From: Holotrichia oblita
Taxonomy: Eukaryota > Arthropoda > Insecta > Coleoptera > Scarabaeidae
Assembly (NCBI GenBank): GCA_023690525.1
Contig: CM043017.1
Span: 153,935,518 to 153,999,517 of the forward strand
DNA length: 64,000 nt
Direction of reading: 5' to 3'
Shown here: positions 21,565 through 33,952 of the stretch, piece by piece
Position numbering within the stretch: the stretch's first letter is position 1
Layout: each line of letters begins with the position of its first letter
Notes under the pieces: generated by a model
What the model was told of the DNA's origin: nothing
Database searches by the model: none
The model's input: the letters and a program-made list of their open reading frames with translations, nothing else
Program-made: the position numbers and the translations under genes

Positions 21565-22650
21565 TTACAATAATTGTTCAAATTGCCCGCCACCTTGCTC
21601 AACACACATCGCACATCTCCGAATTACTTCACGACTCGCATTTAAAAGACAAACGGCAGGTATTTCTTGACAAGTGTTCATAATTCTTTGTCTTAAAATG
21701 TTAACATTTTCTGGATTTGTTAAACAAACTCGATCTTGTAGATAAGCCCACAACCAAAAATCCAAGGGAGTAAGATCCGGTGAACGCGCAGGCCACGCGA
21801 TAGGACCAGATGTTCCTATCCATCTATTTCCAAATTGAATGTTCAACCAATCAGTATTAACCCTGGCATTGTGCGCGGGAGCTCCATCTTGTTGATAAAA
21901 TATTCTGTTTAAATTTATCAAAGCTAATTCATCTAAAAAGTTTTGGAGATTTTCGTTTAATAAAGTGTGATATTTTTCTTGATTTAAGCAACCATCTATG
22001 AAAAATGGCCCAATTAATTGATCGCCTAAAATGCCACACCAAACATTTACACTGAAACGTCTTTGAAAATTATTTTCAATGACAAACCTCGGATTATCTT
22101 GGCTCCATTGCCGATGTATGTTTCTATTGAAAATACCATTGTTGGTAAAAGTGCATTCATCAGACCAGATTATCATTCTGTAAAAATTCGGGTCTTGTTC
22201 TAGCGCATTTAAATAAAAACGACAAAACTGTATTCTTCGGCCAGGATCATTTTGTTCTAATGCATGAACTTTTCGAGCTACGTACGGTTTAAATTTGTGT
22301 TTTCTTAATATACCATGAACTGTTGTTTTTGATACTCCAATATTATGTGCAATTTCGCGAGTCGAAGTTTGAGAATTTTCTTGTACTGCAAGAAGAACAT
22401 TTAATTCCTTATCTTCGGAGAATTTACGTTTTTGCGTATTTGGTTTCTTAAATGATCCATAATTTCTTAAATTCGTTTCAATTCTCTGAAATATTTTCGA
22501 ATCTGGAATTTCTCTGTCCGGAAAACGAACACTGTAACGACGAACAGCTTCAAGACGGTTTTTATTACATTCAAAGAACACTTGTAACATGTCCGTTAAC
22601 TCATTGTTATCCATTTTTACGTGTTGTAGCAAAACGTTCAAACAGGACAA
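21565..22650 (-). CDS. DD41D transposase, intact
   Basis: A 361-residue transposase predicted to excise and reinsert the element at 21184-23044. The first ATG of the frame is at 22650, but methionine 13 (22614, MDNNELTDMLQVFFE) is a likelier start because relatives usually begin close to this block. Residues 13-75 are an insect-type N-terminal helix-turn-helix (YSVRFPDREIPDSKIFQRIE), followed by a second one at about 78-125 (TSTREIAHNIGVSKTTVHGI). The catalytic residues are D164 (IIWSDECTF), D255 (FYQQDGAPAH) and D297 (RSPDLTPLDFWLW), with 41 residues between the last two. No stop or frame change occurs, and there are 114 bp between the stop and the right edge of the left terminal repeat. I see no intron. 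Nuclear action is expected. Confidence 0.93.
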   Translation of the reverse strand: MSCLNVLLQHVKMDNNELTDMLQVFFECNKNRLEAVRRYSVRFPDREIPDSKIFQRIETNLRNYGSFKKPNTQKRKFSEDKELNVLLAVQENSQTSTREIAHNIGVSKTTVHGILRKHKFKPYVARKVHALEQNDPGRRIQFCRFYLNALEQDPNFYRMIIWSDECTFTNNGIFNRNIHRQWSQDNPRFVIENNFQRRFSVNVWCGILGDQLIGPFFIDGCLNQEKYHTLLNENLQNFLDELALINLNRIFYQQDGAPAHNARVNTDWLNIQFGNRWIGTSGPIAWPARSPDLTPLDFWLWAYLQDRVCLTNPENVNILRQRIMNTCQEIPAVCLLNASREVIRRCAMCVEQGGGQFEQLL

Positions 22651-22782
22651 TAAAAAAGATTTAATAAAGTCACATTGACACTTATCAATGTTTATAGCAT
22701 TTTCGTTACTTCATGGCATACTCAAAAATTTATAAATAATAGAACACAAAGATGAATTATATTAAATGTAATTTTTTTCAAT

Positions 22783-23044
22783 AAATGTTTATCAAAAATA
22801 GACATGTTATACATCGTTGAATTCAGAAAAAAAAATCCAATCCGAATATAACCAAAAATATATATGTTGCCATTTAAAATAAAAAAATTGAATATCGTTT
22901 GACATTAATGAAAACAACTGAAAACAAATAAAACGCTGCTATTCTATAGTACTTTTGATGCCATTAAATTTAGTTTTTGTTTAAGTAAAATCGGACAATA
23001 AATAACGGAATTATGATTGTTGGCGTTTTTTACGGGACAGTCTG
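22783..23044 (-). repeat. Right 262-bp terminal inverted repeat of the DD41D element
   Basis: Partner of 21184-21445. It ends in GGGACAGTCTG directly before TA 23045-23046. Confidence 0.93.
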
Positions 23045-23046
23045 TA

Positions 23047-26000
23047 TACGGACAATGTTAGACAAATGAAAATATAATAATAATAAATCAAGAAGATCAT
23101 TATTAACAGTTGAACATCAGTACTGTAGTTTATGAACTATCAAACAATTGATGATTAACTAATATATAAGGAGAGTAGTCCGAAACGTTCTTCGTTTTTG
23201 AATCCTGACATCGCAAAGTACAACAATTATTTGCATTTACATCTTCCAAGCCACCGATGGCGAAGAAAAAGACGTTGCCAATTATTGCTGCAGGATTTTA
23301 ACACCATCGACATACAATGAAAACTATGATATCATTTTGATAAAAATTGAAGAGATAGTTTTCAAACTAAATCAACATATCTATTGTAACGACATTTAAT
23401 TTAAACTTAAAAAGAATAGGTATATAACTAATGACATTTAAATTGTAGAAATATGAAAAAAGTTAAGTTGGTAAAATTGTATATAACTAGACATGAATGA
23501 CAGATCGGACTAAAATAGGGACATCTAATCTAACTGACATTTTAATAAATTTACATTTTCAAAATGGAAAACCATCGACGATAATCCAATTACTCACGTG
23601 ACATCTCCTAACACAATTTCCAAAGGTAATTTCACATTATTTCCAGGAATTTGAAAACCCATTTCATCTGTGCCAATTTCTTAGTCCAAATCGCATTTTT
23701 CATCCAAATAACAGACAGCCATGAATCAAAAAAAATCCTTTCTTGAAAAAATATTAGAAACAGACGCGTCCGAACCATTAACGCTTCTAGACCTAGGTAT
23801 GTCAAATTGATCCCTGAAACGTAAACAATTAATTTAAAATCATTATTTCACATAAAAATTCATAATATTTCCCTTATCCGAAATTAAATTCGTATCAAAC
23901 ATCCATATTCAAAAGGACACGACCAATTTTTTTAATTAAATACTTCTACGAAGAATTTCCTAAATTAATCCCCGAGGCCCCAGCGGAACCCAGGACGGCC
24001 ATTTCGAGGCCGAATTAGCAGAGATTCCCACGTCGAAATCCCAGCCGTACTCGGTAAATCCAGCCAAATCCCGAACCTTGACTGAGACAATCCCAACGAC
24101 CCTTAACAGATAAGTGGTGTAAAGGCATTAGTAACAAAATTTGATTGAAAAAAATAATAAAGAAGTTAATTTTAAAAGTCGATAAAGACACATTTTTAAG
24201 ACAGATTTAGTTATAATGAATAAAATAAAAGAACAGATCACTTACCAGATTTAAGAGAATCCTGTAATCCAATTTGCCAAATTTAATCCTAGAATTATTA
24301 ATGTTAGTCGTTACAAAAGAAGTTAACCTAGAAAACCCGTTAACAGACCAAAGTTCTTAATTAGATATAAGTAATTAAAATTTAAGATTTCTTACCTGTG
24401 TTAAACACCAAGTTGTTATATTATAATTTTTTTTTTAAGTGTAAACTTCACTTCTGTCACATGTTTTTCGTTCTAACTTTAATCTCATCACGTAAAATAA
24501 ATTATCCCATTTATATTTAGTAAAGGCGCGAAATTTAAAAAAGATTGTAATTCAAAAAGAAAATTGAATTCTTTAGCACCAATAATACCTGTGTTTTAAT
24601 TGTGTGTGTGTGAGGGAAAAAGACTCTAAGAACCTACCTGAACCCTGAGAAAAGAGTTTTGAAACCGATAACTAACAAACACCTAACACTATATTGGTGG
24701 TCAGAATCACTTCATTTAAACTGGTCTGATTAAGTTTTAAGTTGCAAGATGTAATAGGTACGGTTAAATCAGTTTTACAACCGATTTTGGAAAATCAAAT
24801 CGTAAAATTTAATTCTCAATTTGTAGGTGTGTACATACATACAAACAACTTTCAGTTAATTTATTGAGGCAAATGAAATCTTGAATAAATCGATCGTTGG
24901 CTATAGTTTAGTGCTATAAACGTCAAATCGTTGGAATTTAGGTTCCTTATGTTATCGTGGATATTTATATACAACATCGAGGCTTATCTATAGCTATAGA
25001 TTGCAAATAATAGAAGAAGAACTACGAAAGGAACTTATACACGGAAGACTTTATTCAAACAAGTAAACACATGTTAACGACAGTCAGCTACATTCGCTAC
25101 GCTGTTGAAACATTCAATTATTGCTAGCCGAAAACCAAAACCAATACACGAACATTATTGATGTTACATATGTAAAACAGATTTTGATCTTAATAAAATT
25201 TCACTTCTACACTCGCTTGTATACAAGAAATTAGACAAGAAGTGAATATGGCTGCCCTCTCTAAAATTGCATGTTTACATGTTAATTCCTGTGATATAAT
25301 TTTTTTAATAAGAACGTGCAACTTTTCTGTAAAAGAGTTTTACATTGAATTTGCAATGTCTAGTTCACATTTTACAATATAATAACATTTAATACTGCTT
25401 TAACTTCATGTTAGTGTTAAAACTATATAACTGTTTTGCGTAACAATGTTATAAAGCTTGGGATTTCGCTGCAATTGTTCTCACGATTTGAGTACTGTGT
25501 ACCTACTATATATTTTAATTTTATTACTTCATCAATCACTGGAACAAAATTTAATAGTGCTAAACACTTACTGAGATGGTAATTCTCTGAATATCTAGAC
25601 ATGCCCGATGATTATCATCTCTTTCAGTAAATAAAATACTATCTAAAACTGTAATCTTGCAAAGTAAAAGGCGATAAATATACTTAGAATCAATCGTATA
25701 GTTTTAACAATGCGTTAATTGAAATTGCCTTCGTTTGATTAAAATTGAATGGCACGGAAAGCATATAGAAATAAAATGTGCATTATTCGATAAGAATGCA
25801 GGTGAAAACGAATACATACAAGAAATAATTTAAGTAAATAGACAACCAATTCTGCAGTTACGTGCTCTTCCAGTGACATCTATTACGGAAATAGGTGATT
25901 AGACCTATTTCAATTCAGCTTAGTTTTAATAGATGGCGCCATCGATATTGTGTGGAGTTCTGTACCAGTAATATTCTTGCCTAGAAATCTGTAATACTTC

Positions 26001-27770
26001 TAAAAATGTCTTACAAAATAATAATAGAGATCAGTCGCTAGATGTCACTCTTTGTGTTTGTAGTTTCACCGAAATAGAAGTGTATACTAAATTCTATTGG
26101 AAGCTAAATACCCACCAAGAAATGCTTTTCTCATTTACTGCTGGCAGCAGATCGGTTTACGTTTAGACATCGTGCGTTACGTACATTCGGAACTAAACGC
26201 GTTCCTTATATGAAGCAGGACTTTTTTCTTTAAACATTTAACGGGAAAATCGAGTTTTATTGACTTATATTAGAAAGAAACTCTAAAAGGAACATTTTAA
26301 ACAGTGTTTAAACATTTCTCTCTTTTATATTTTTGGTGTTTCTACAATTATTTTAAAAACTGAAAGTAAAAAAAAAATCGAAAATAAGTGGGTTTTAATT
26401 TTAGTGTTAGGAATTTACAGGATTATTTTTTTCTCACAGCAACGGAAACGATAGGGAAGAAAAGGTAAGATTTGTTTCTTGGATAAATTATTTTATTTTC
26501 TAGAAAATGTATTAGACATAAGGCTTTATAAACGTGTATCTAGTACTACGCGAGTGCCTAAAAATAAAATTTGTCATTTTAATTTATTTGAAAGAAGCAT
26601 ACCGCACAACATCCGCACCTTACATACAATTTTTTTTTGTTTTTTTCTCTTTTTTATATCTAAAAATACGAACAGTTAGAACATTATTTAAGATTTAAGA
26701 TCCCATTCACTCCACGAAAATAAATAAAATGTGATTTAAAAGCCGTATTTACTAAGGAAGTTTAAAAATCCCCGCCGGCGATACTCATTTGTCGTAAGAT
26801 TCACTTTTTCCGATCGATTTCGTCTGTCAGATGTTTCACCCCGTTTAAATCGCAAGAGCTCAAAGCGAATTGTTTACGTTTTTCGTTTTGTTTTCTGCTA
26901 TTGTTATTTATTATTGGGCGCTGCAATGTTGGGTAGGAGGAGCATTACCTTTTATGGTGCCGGTCAGAACGTGATTTACTATCTTTCTCTTTTCTTCCAT
27001 CGGGGAATATATGGCTATAGTAGTTATTCTTGCCTAATTGGATTTAAATGAGATTATTTACCTCGTTACATCTATTAATGGTTTAATTTTTAATTAATTA
27101 AGGACGGTAGTATATAAATGGGACATCAAAATTGTCACAGCATGATTTTGGAGCCTCTTGTGTGTGCTTAGCTTATTGAACAACACAAATCCATGCACAG
27201 GCGTTTTGATTTTGGCGTAAAAGAACGCCTACTTCGACATAAAACTGTTTATATTGATTTTTATTTTTCCTATATATCTATCGCCTCTGTATATTGTACT
27301 ACATGTATATGCATGAATGGTTGACACAAATGTGTAGGTTGATGATTTTACAAGCAGAGGAAATTCTACTGAATAGAATGATAATTCAAGGTTGTCTTTC
27401 CGTTTAAATACTAGTTTGGGTTATATGCATACATTGTTATATAAAAAACAGGCATCCATTTCAGAGTAAATATGAGTAATTGCCTCAGATTTTATTTTAA
27501 GTGCTTGATTAATGTTCTTGTCAAAGATGCTTCGGAGAAAATAGATCCGAAAAGGCAATGCCGCAATGAGGTCGACACAAACATATTAAGTAATCATATT
27601 TTGTAGCACATCGTTCATAATATTATTAATGCCTAAGATTATACGGCGCAAAACATTGTAAAGAAGAATACAGTTATTGCAAGATTTATTCCTTTCACAG
27701 TTGACAGTAGTGAGTGTTATATTTTTCTAACTGTTCTTTTGGTTTAATATTTAATGAAATCAATTTTAGC
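23047..27770. other. Long stretch without a recognised gene
   Basis: AT-rich, with few open frames of any length. A less AT-rich patch lies at about 23965-24105 (CCCGAGGCCCCAGCGGAACC and following); one frame across it stays open for roughly 45 codons but I recognise nothing. A short TG run is at about 24602-24612. Around 26420-26470 a pyrimidine tract with CAG is followed 25 bases later by AAAAGGTAAGAT, a plausible acceptor and donor pair. Host regulatory or untranslated sequence is possible but not shown. Confidence 0.35.
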
Positions 27771-27775
27771 ACGTA

Positions 27776-27922
27776 CTATTGGGACAGAAAAATATGTGAT
27801 AAATCTGTGCCAATACTGTAAATATTACAGCGCAAGCCCTGGCCATGTTCATCACCAACACCGCTCATGTTTTCTGGGCAAAAGTCTAAATGAGAATGGT
27901 GAACGTGCACTTTAAGACACAT
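27776..27922 (-). pseudogene. Scrap of a dispersed arthropod/mollusc protein family of unknown role (C-terminal part)
   Basis: The minus-strand frame from 27922 reads MCLKVHVHHSHLDFCPENMS then GVGDEHGQGLRCNI. From memory this matches a block close to KxHFLHSHLDYFPENLGAVS with a following EHGERFHQDI, found in a multi-copy family often listed as uncharacterised. The same family seems to be present at 31750-32215. I do not know its function. The frame ends at 27776 and no continuation is readable. Confidence 0.5.
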
Positions 27923-27924
27923 AT

Positions 27925-29325
27925 TACAGACAACACCGGAAAATTCTACACCCAGGATTCGTTTTTGGCCACTACATCAGGTTTTCCAAATAAATAAACA
28001 GTAATTTTTAATTAATGTAATACAACAACCAAAATATGAGGCGTACATAAAAATGAACATGTAGGCTTAGCTATAAGAAGTCCTCTATTAGTTAGTTCTT
28101 CAACATCCAATATTGGCAAAAATAATAAAATATTAGATTCTAGTAGATCCACATGAAGTGTTTTAAAACTTAAGCTGGTAGCTATGGCTTTTTCCTTCTT
28201 AACAATAGGTCAAAACCTGATACTTTTCCTAAAATCGATGATTTTTTGTTTTTAATGCCGTCTTTTCTTAAATCATTAACGGCAACATTTCCACACAGTC
28301 ATTACATTGTCTGGTATAAAGTAGTAATCACCTAATTGCATTTAATATCTTTCCTGTCAAGACCAAAAAGTCCTAAAATCACATAAGTGAGTTTCACTCA
28401 TAGAAATATCATGCTCTGTTGGAAAGGAAGCTGTTTGACGAATCTGAGCAAAATTTTCAAAGAATAAGGTTATGATGTAGATATCCCAAAAGCTTCAAAA
28501 AGTTTATAAATACCATTGCAGTAGAGTAAAGTGCAGATCATACTGTAGAGGTCAACAAAGATTTTTATGTTCTTTGCGATGTATTTATCGCAAAAGACAT
28601 GGAAAGTAATAGAATGTTACTGCCAGTAGTGCTTTGACTTCCCTCATTTTGTTTTCCAGTTTGTGGGTGTGTAACTGATGGATGATGTCTCTTATGTGGT
28701 TGAAGCTTCTGAGCTAACACTGTCTCAAAATAATTACTTTCATACACCTATTGGGTTCTGTTGTATTATTAAGGCAAAAATTGTAATCTTTATCATTGTC
28801 CTTTTTTCATATTCAGCACATATGAATGGCTAAGGATAAAGAACTATTCAGAGGGTCTTAGCCTTTACAGTTTTGCCATTTGAATTAATATGAGTTATTG
28901 ATTGGTCATCTCGTCAACCTTTATATTATCATCATCATCTCTTGTACTATACAAGGAACATATACATATATAGGAAGCGAAACCTTTATATATAAGAGCT
29001 GACAAGCTTTTTATCAATGGCGACACTTAATAATTTAAGAACTTGAGAAACGAGAAGCCAGATGATAGTACTAACGCTTTCAAAGATAACCAATCAAGCA
29101 ATGCGTCTTATTACCTTGACTTCTTGGAAAGAAGAAGGGTGCAGCTGTATATTTTCACACCTCAAATCTGTCTCAAAATAGAATCCTGACCAGGTCTACA
29201 TTAGGAGAATCTTCAGCATTTAAAATACTAGGAAAACTGGAATACCTTAGAGTACTTACGAACCCCTTCTCATGTCAGTTGGCCCAACATTAGATTTTTC
29301 AAAAATTCAATCTAAAGTACACATA
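27925..29325. other. Unannotated stretch
   Basis: Nothing firm. Upstream of the scrap at 27776-27922 (28000-28560, minus strand) more of the same decayed gene might be expected, but I could not read it. A 60-codon minus-strand frame at 28565-28747 has no known relative. Confidence 0.3.
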
Positions 29326-29327
29326 TA

Positions 29328-30576
29328 TATGAGTAATGGGTGCAATTTTTTTTATTTATCAAATCAACGACATTTTAGAATCTTATAGCTACAAAAAAAC
29401 GTGATAACAAAGAAAACTATTCAACTAAACAAACAAAACATGACAAACTGAGACTAAAACTACATTACACACTACCACTGGGTAACATCACCTTTTCTTG
29501 TTACAACATCTGAAAGTCTTTGTGGCATTATGTGGACTAAGCTTTGGCAAAACTCCAGCGTAAAATAATCCCGTATTTCTTGAAGTTTTTGTTCCAATTC
29601 GGGGATTGATCTTGCGGGATGTTTTTGGAGCGTCTTCTTCATCTCACGCCACAAAGTTTCAATTGGAGACAAATCAGGACTGCTTGAAACTCATCCCAAA
29701 AGTGGTATCCCGTAGTCTTCCTTCCATTTCAAAGCTTTTTTTGACGTAAGACACCCTGGGCCGTCTTGTTGGAAGATAAAATCTTGCCCTGATGTCAAGT
29801 GATTTTTCATAATTGGTAAAAGAGATTCTTCTAAAATCTCTAAATATATGTGTTCACTATTCCGTCAATAAAGCAAAGCTTTCCTACATATTTAGGTGAC
29901 ATACTGCCCCAGACCATGACTGATGCAGGAAATTTTACTTTTCTTTGAAGACAGTCGGGATGAAATGGTTCGTGTTTTCTGCGGATAACACGACTTCTGC
30001 TGTCTCCAACACAAACTTCAAATCTGGATTCATCACTCCATCCTCTACTGCATCCCGTTGCTGGAGAGTCCAATTCTTATGTTCTTTTGCTGTAACGTCA
30101 AAAGTGGCTTTTCCTTTGCCTGGCATAAAAATTCAAATTTTAGTAAAGTTTGTTCGCGCATTTTTATTCATTTAATTTACTTTGTAAGTTCCATATCCCT
30201 ATTTGTGGGCCTCTCTGTGACACGTGGCTCTGGAAATTCGTCTTCCAACAGCTTCACTCCGCAGAACACTCAACTCGAGATAACTTGCACGACGGTTTTT
30301 TTCTCAAAAATTCTTCTCAATGTTCGGCTATCACTTTTTCCTACATTTCTAGATTTTAGAGATATTGAATTTGCAGTCTTGTATCTTTTAACTATATTTA
30401 TGACATTGTATCGAGATAATTCTAATAAATTTCCAATTTCAGAATTAAATGTTCCAGAATTAAAAAGTTGCCCATTTTAAATTAAACAAATATCAAAAAT
30501 AGCCACCAAATGTATAAAATGCGTTTGACACTAACTGGCAGTAGTTTCGGCAGGATTTTTTCAAAGCCACCTACTC
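29328..30576 (-). mobile_element. Tc1-like element, decayed
   Basis: About 1.25 kb holding a Tc1 transposase on the minus strand. The outer ends, ATGAGTAATGGGTGCAATTT at the left and an inward-reading ATGAGTAGGTGGCTTTG at the right, share their first bases and are probably worn inverted repeats, so the edges are approximate. No clear TA pair remains. Confidence 0.65.
29472..30480 (-). pseudogene. Tc1 transposase (DD34E), broken
   Basis: Minus-strand blocks in order are a weak helix-turn-helix region (from 30480), KNWTLQQRDAVEDG, WSDESRFEVCVGDSRSRVIR (first aspartate), KFPASVMVWGSMS, LPIMKNHLTSGQDFIFQQDG (second aspartate), and SSPDLSPIETLWREMKKTL (glutamate). The second aspartate and the glutamate are separated by 34 residues. 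The breaks are a frame change between 29935 and 30073, a shift near 29840 and TGA at 29691-29693 where relatives have tryptophan. The C-terminus ends VVTRKGDVTQW at 29472. Confidence 0.88.
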
Positions 30577-30579
30577 ATT

Positions 30580-31745
30580 TAAGATGATAGCATCAAAATA
30601 AGAGCAACTTGATGGACGAGAAAAAACGGCAAAATTTTAAAGACTTGTGATCTTACTGCTAAAGACTTCAAAAGGAATAAAAAAGTTTTTTATTGAACAT
30701 TATTAAAAATATTATGTTAATTCATTTGGGTATTGATAAAAATATGTAGTGTATTGAACATTTTTCCAAGAAACAAAATACATGCAGCTTGCAATGCTTT
30801 GAACCGTTATTTTTTTACAAAATCCATACCGCTGTACTATTACTAAACCATTCTTCAGAAAATATTTCTAGCATTTAAATTAGTGTTAAAGACATATAAG
30901 AAAGCGCGTGACTTGAAACTATCATTTTAGCGTACCCGAACCAGATGTTTGCCGTTATGGTGTTGCGACAGAAGCGATTTAGTCATTCCCCCATGCCATG
31001 CCAGCATTTGAATTTATTTCCGCAAAAACCTCAACGCGTAGTCATTATACTAACATTTATATTTCGTTTTATCAGTAATTGCTGTACTTGCTTTAGTGTT
31101 AACGGTGGCTTATTTCTAAACAAATAAACAATTACTTTATCGTACAGTCTTACCAATTATACGTTTTAAACCACACTCTGATAAGTCGTCAACATTATTT
31201 AGCAATCTTTTTTTATTACACCCTTTAAATACACATTCTAATAGGTTTGTTCGATTTGGACATTTGCGTTTTACAGCAAGAAACAAGTATTTTTAGGAAA
31301 CCGTTAGTTTTCCGTCACTGAATGCGAAGTAATATTTTGAAACGGAATGTGTGAACCTGCCTACATTAGCAGTGGAAGTTAGTAGTGATTTGTAGGCAAT
31401 TGTAGGTTTTTTTAGAGTAAATTGGAGCAATCCTTGTCTTTGGTGCCGTACTGTAATAGTACTGGGTCGTATGTTAACTAACTAAAGTAATCTTACTCTT
31501 GATAGATATTTTTTTGGCCAGTTTACAATAATTGTGTCTTTAAAACTTCTAAGCAAGCTATCCCAGTTTTATTTCATTTTAGCAGCTATTAAATAGTCGC
31601 CCGTCATTCCCATATTTTTTTCATATAACTAGTTTATTATATGTAGCAAATTCTATTTTTATGTTTTGTAAAGTGGAGGGTTTTTACGCAATAAACAAAA
31701 AAAAAACTGATGTAGTCAAACTTGTTGTGTCCTATAAGTAGTAGT
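30580..31745. other. Unannotated stretch
   Basis: AT-rich, with no motif, RNA gene or paired repeat recognised. Confidence 0.35.
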
Positions 31746-31749
31746 AGCC

Positions 31750-32215
31750 CATTACCCTGAAAGCCATTCAAGGAAAAAAATATGGTCCAAATGACTGGAG
31801 GCTATTTATTGATTCTAGTGCAAGAAATCCGAAAGATGTACTGCAGCATAATGGTCAGAGCACAGCCCATGCATGCATTTTAAGGAGAACTGTACCGAAC
31901 ATAAGTTGATGTGTAGCGATTTCAAAGTTATCTGTGTTAAGCCAGCAATAGGGATTTACAAAATTAACAAGCGTAGGAAGCAAAGACAAGTAGCCCAAGA
32001 GAAAAAGTTTAACACCAGGTAGTAAGAATATGATAAGAGGTAGCCTAGAAAGAAGAAAACTCTTTTGCTCCATCTATAAATAAGACTAGGTTAAATAAAA
32101 CAATACAAAAGGAAATAAAAATACCTCTTAGACAAATTTCTTGCCTTTTCTGAAGTAACAATAAAAAAAGAAATTTTGCAATCTGCATATTCAGAGCTGT
32201 AGTTAATGACAATAA
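31750..32215 (+). pseudogene. Scrap of the same unknown dispersed family (N-terminal and middle part)
   Basis: Read in several frames on the plus strand: KYGPNDWRLFIDSSARNPKD, VLQHNGQSTAHA, LMCSDFKVICV, TPGSKNMIRGSLERRK, then LHLxIRLGxIKQY and KYLLDKFLAFSEVTIKKEIL. From memory the family reads roughly WRLFIDSSKxSLKAVLLHNG, LICGDxKVxxxLLGQQ, PGxKNxIxxxLVDxxKxLLPPLHIKLGLMKQF and a phrase ending SEAKIKEGIFVGPQI. The order of blocks is kept. There are many stops and shifts. The gene at 27776-27922 would be its more C-terminal part, but on the other strand and 4 kb away, so these are separate insertions. Confidence 0.55.
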
Positions 32216-32219
32216 AATT

Positions 32220-33950
32220 AAAGCCACGATGATTCCTATAGACGTTTTAAGAAGTTACTGAAAATCTTTTAAGAAACAATAAATATCCTGGTTAAGTTAA
32301 AATTCCACATTTGGAGTACCTAACACACAATTTGTATATAAATCTTGAGGTTCAAAAAATAGAACAACTCAACGAGTTTTAATTTGTAGACCTGTGTAAT
32401 TAATGGAAGTCGAACTTTTCTAGCACTAGCACAAAATTCTAAAACTGTAATTATTTTATTATTATTATCGAAAAAGCAATGTTTGTTCATATCTCATCCG
32501 GGTTCCAAATAGGGGATTGATTATTCGGTACTTCAAGTTCGTTCCTTATATTTTTTTATTGTAAAATTTCTACACCAGAAAAGGATGACTCATTTCAATT
32601 TGGTTCTAATTTGTAAAGCCCTTACATTCTGTTTTTGATTAAATCCAAAAGATCAATAGGTACCTGACGGATTAGCTACGCACAGTGTTTTGAGGTTGTT
32701 TGCTTTAATGAAATCTTTTACTACATTCAGTACTTCAGCCATTCATAATGAATATCCTCAATGATCACCTAATAGTTTTTCTTGCCCTAGTCTCAGTTCT
32801 ATCATTAGTTCGATTTGAAATGACCTTTTTGTCGTAGAACAAAATTAATATCTTAAAAATTCATTTTCATATTTACTTGTCCCCGTAACTGTCGCCTCGC
32901 TTTTACACTAAATTTTGTCTGAATGTAACCTCCACTAATCTTTCTATAATAACACTTAAATAACATATTGAATAGCAAAATTATGTAGATAAATAAAATC
33001 ATGCTCGATACTGTAACGTCGTAGCCAGATAAATGTAGTACAAACTTTCTTTAATACATTTTTATGGTATACATTAGCATTTCGATATTTAAATGGCAAA
33101 TTATTTTAGATTTTATTAAACGTGAATTGAACAATTTTGACGACGGCACAAGAGCTTATTAGTGCAAGAGATTTAATTCGCAAAATTATATTCACCATCG
33201 GTTCAGCGTGTGTATTCCGAAGACACTTTTCATCAGCATGATAATTACATGATTTATAATAGCTTGCCAAGAGTGTGGACATAAACTCTTGAATAGAAAA
33301 CGCAGGGGCCAAGATGACCAAAAGTGTGTCACCTGTGAGATTTCGAAATCAGAACCAATTATGGGAAGCAATTTAAAACTCTTGACAATCTCCCCTACAT
33401 AAACCAAATTATTTTGGAGCCTTGACGATTGCTAGGGCTGGAAGGTTAATTTACAACAATTTTAGAGCACACTTTCGCACGAAATTCGAAGTGAAATTCA
33501 TTGCAAACTCGCACTTGGTTGCTTGGTCTCGCCAAGCATCGAATTAGAAATCACATAATTGGCTGCTGTGATTGGTTGATACTTTTAGACAGATATTTAC
33601 GTTCTGTCAAGATAGATTGTCAAACTAACATTTGAACAGTAATCACATCTATTTTGTTGGCGCAACAGTTTATTACTAATAGAAAATATGCATGAATACA
33701 GTTAATACTTTCATGCATGAATTAAGTTGCAAAGTGTTTGTATAAGACTTCAAGACGTGGTTGTAAATGCAACTTTCCAAATTCATGCGTACTCACAAGC
33801 TTAATTCGTAACTTTGAATTGGTTATAAATGTACCTACCTTTAGTTGATGCTGATTGCGCCATTTTTAAAGTAGGAACCGTTTTTAAGTGGAGTAACAGC
33901 AACTTCATTTATGAACATAAATTGTATCAAAAACTGAAATATGAACATAT
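32220..33950. other. Unannotated stretch
   Basis: No gene is recognised. A weak inverted repeat around 33687-33790 (TTCATGCATGAATTAAGTTG paired with a region containing TGCAACTTTCC and ATTCATGCG) may be a worn MITE. Confidence 0.35.
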
Positions 33951-33952
33951 TT

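Larger units (their letters stand above)
21184..23044 (-). mobile_element. Complete DD41D IS630/Tc1/mariner-type transposon with long terminal repeats
   Basis: The termini are 262-bp inverted repeats (21184-21445 and 22783-23044) that differ at about seven positions by eye. Both begin CAGACTGTCCCGTAAAAAAC. TA occurs at each edge (21182-21183, 23045-23046), in fact TATA on both sides. One unbroken transposase lies between. The 41-residue spacing of its last two aspartates matches the DD41D group, reported for the rosa and Visitor lineages. This is the only element here with complete ends and an open transposase frame. Confidence 0.93.
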
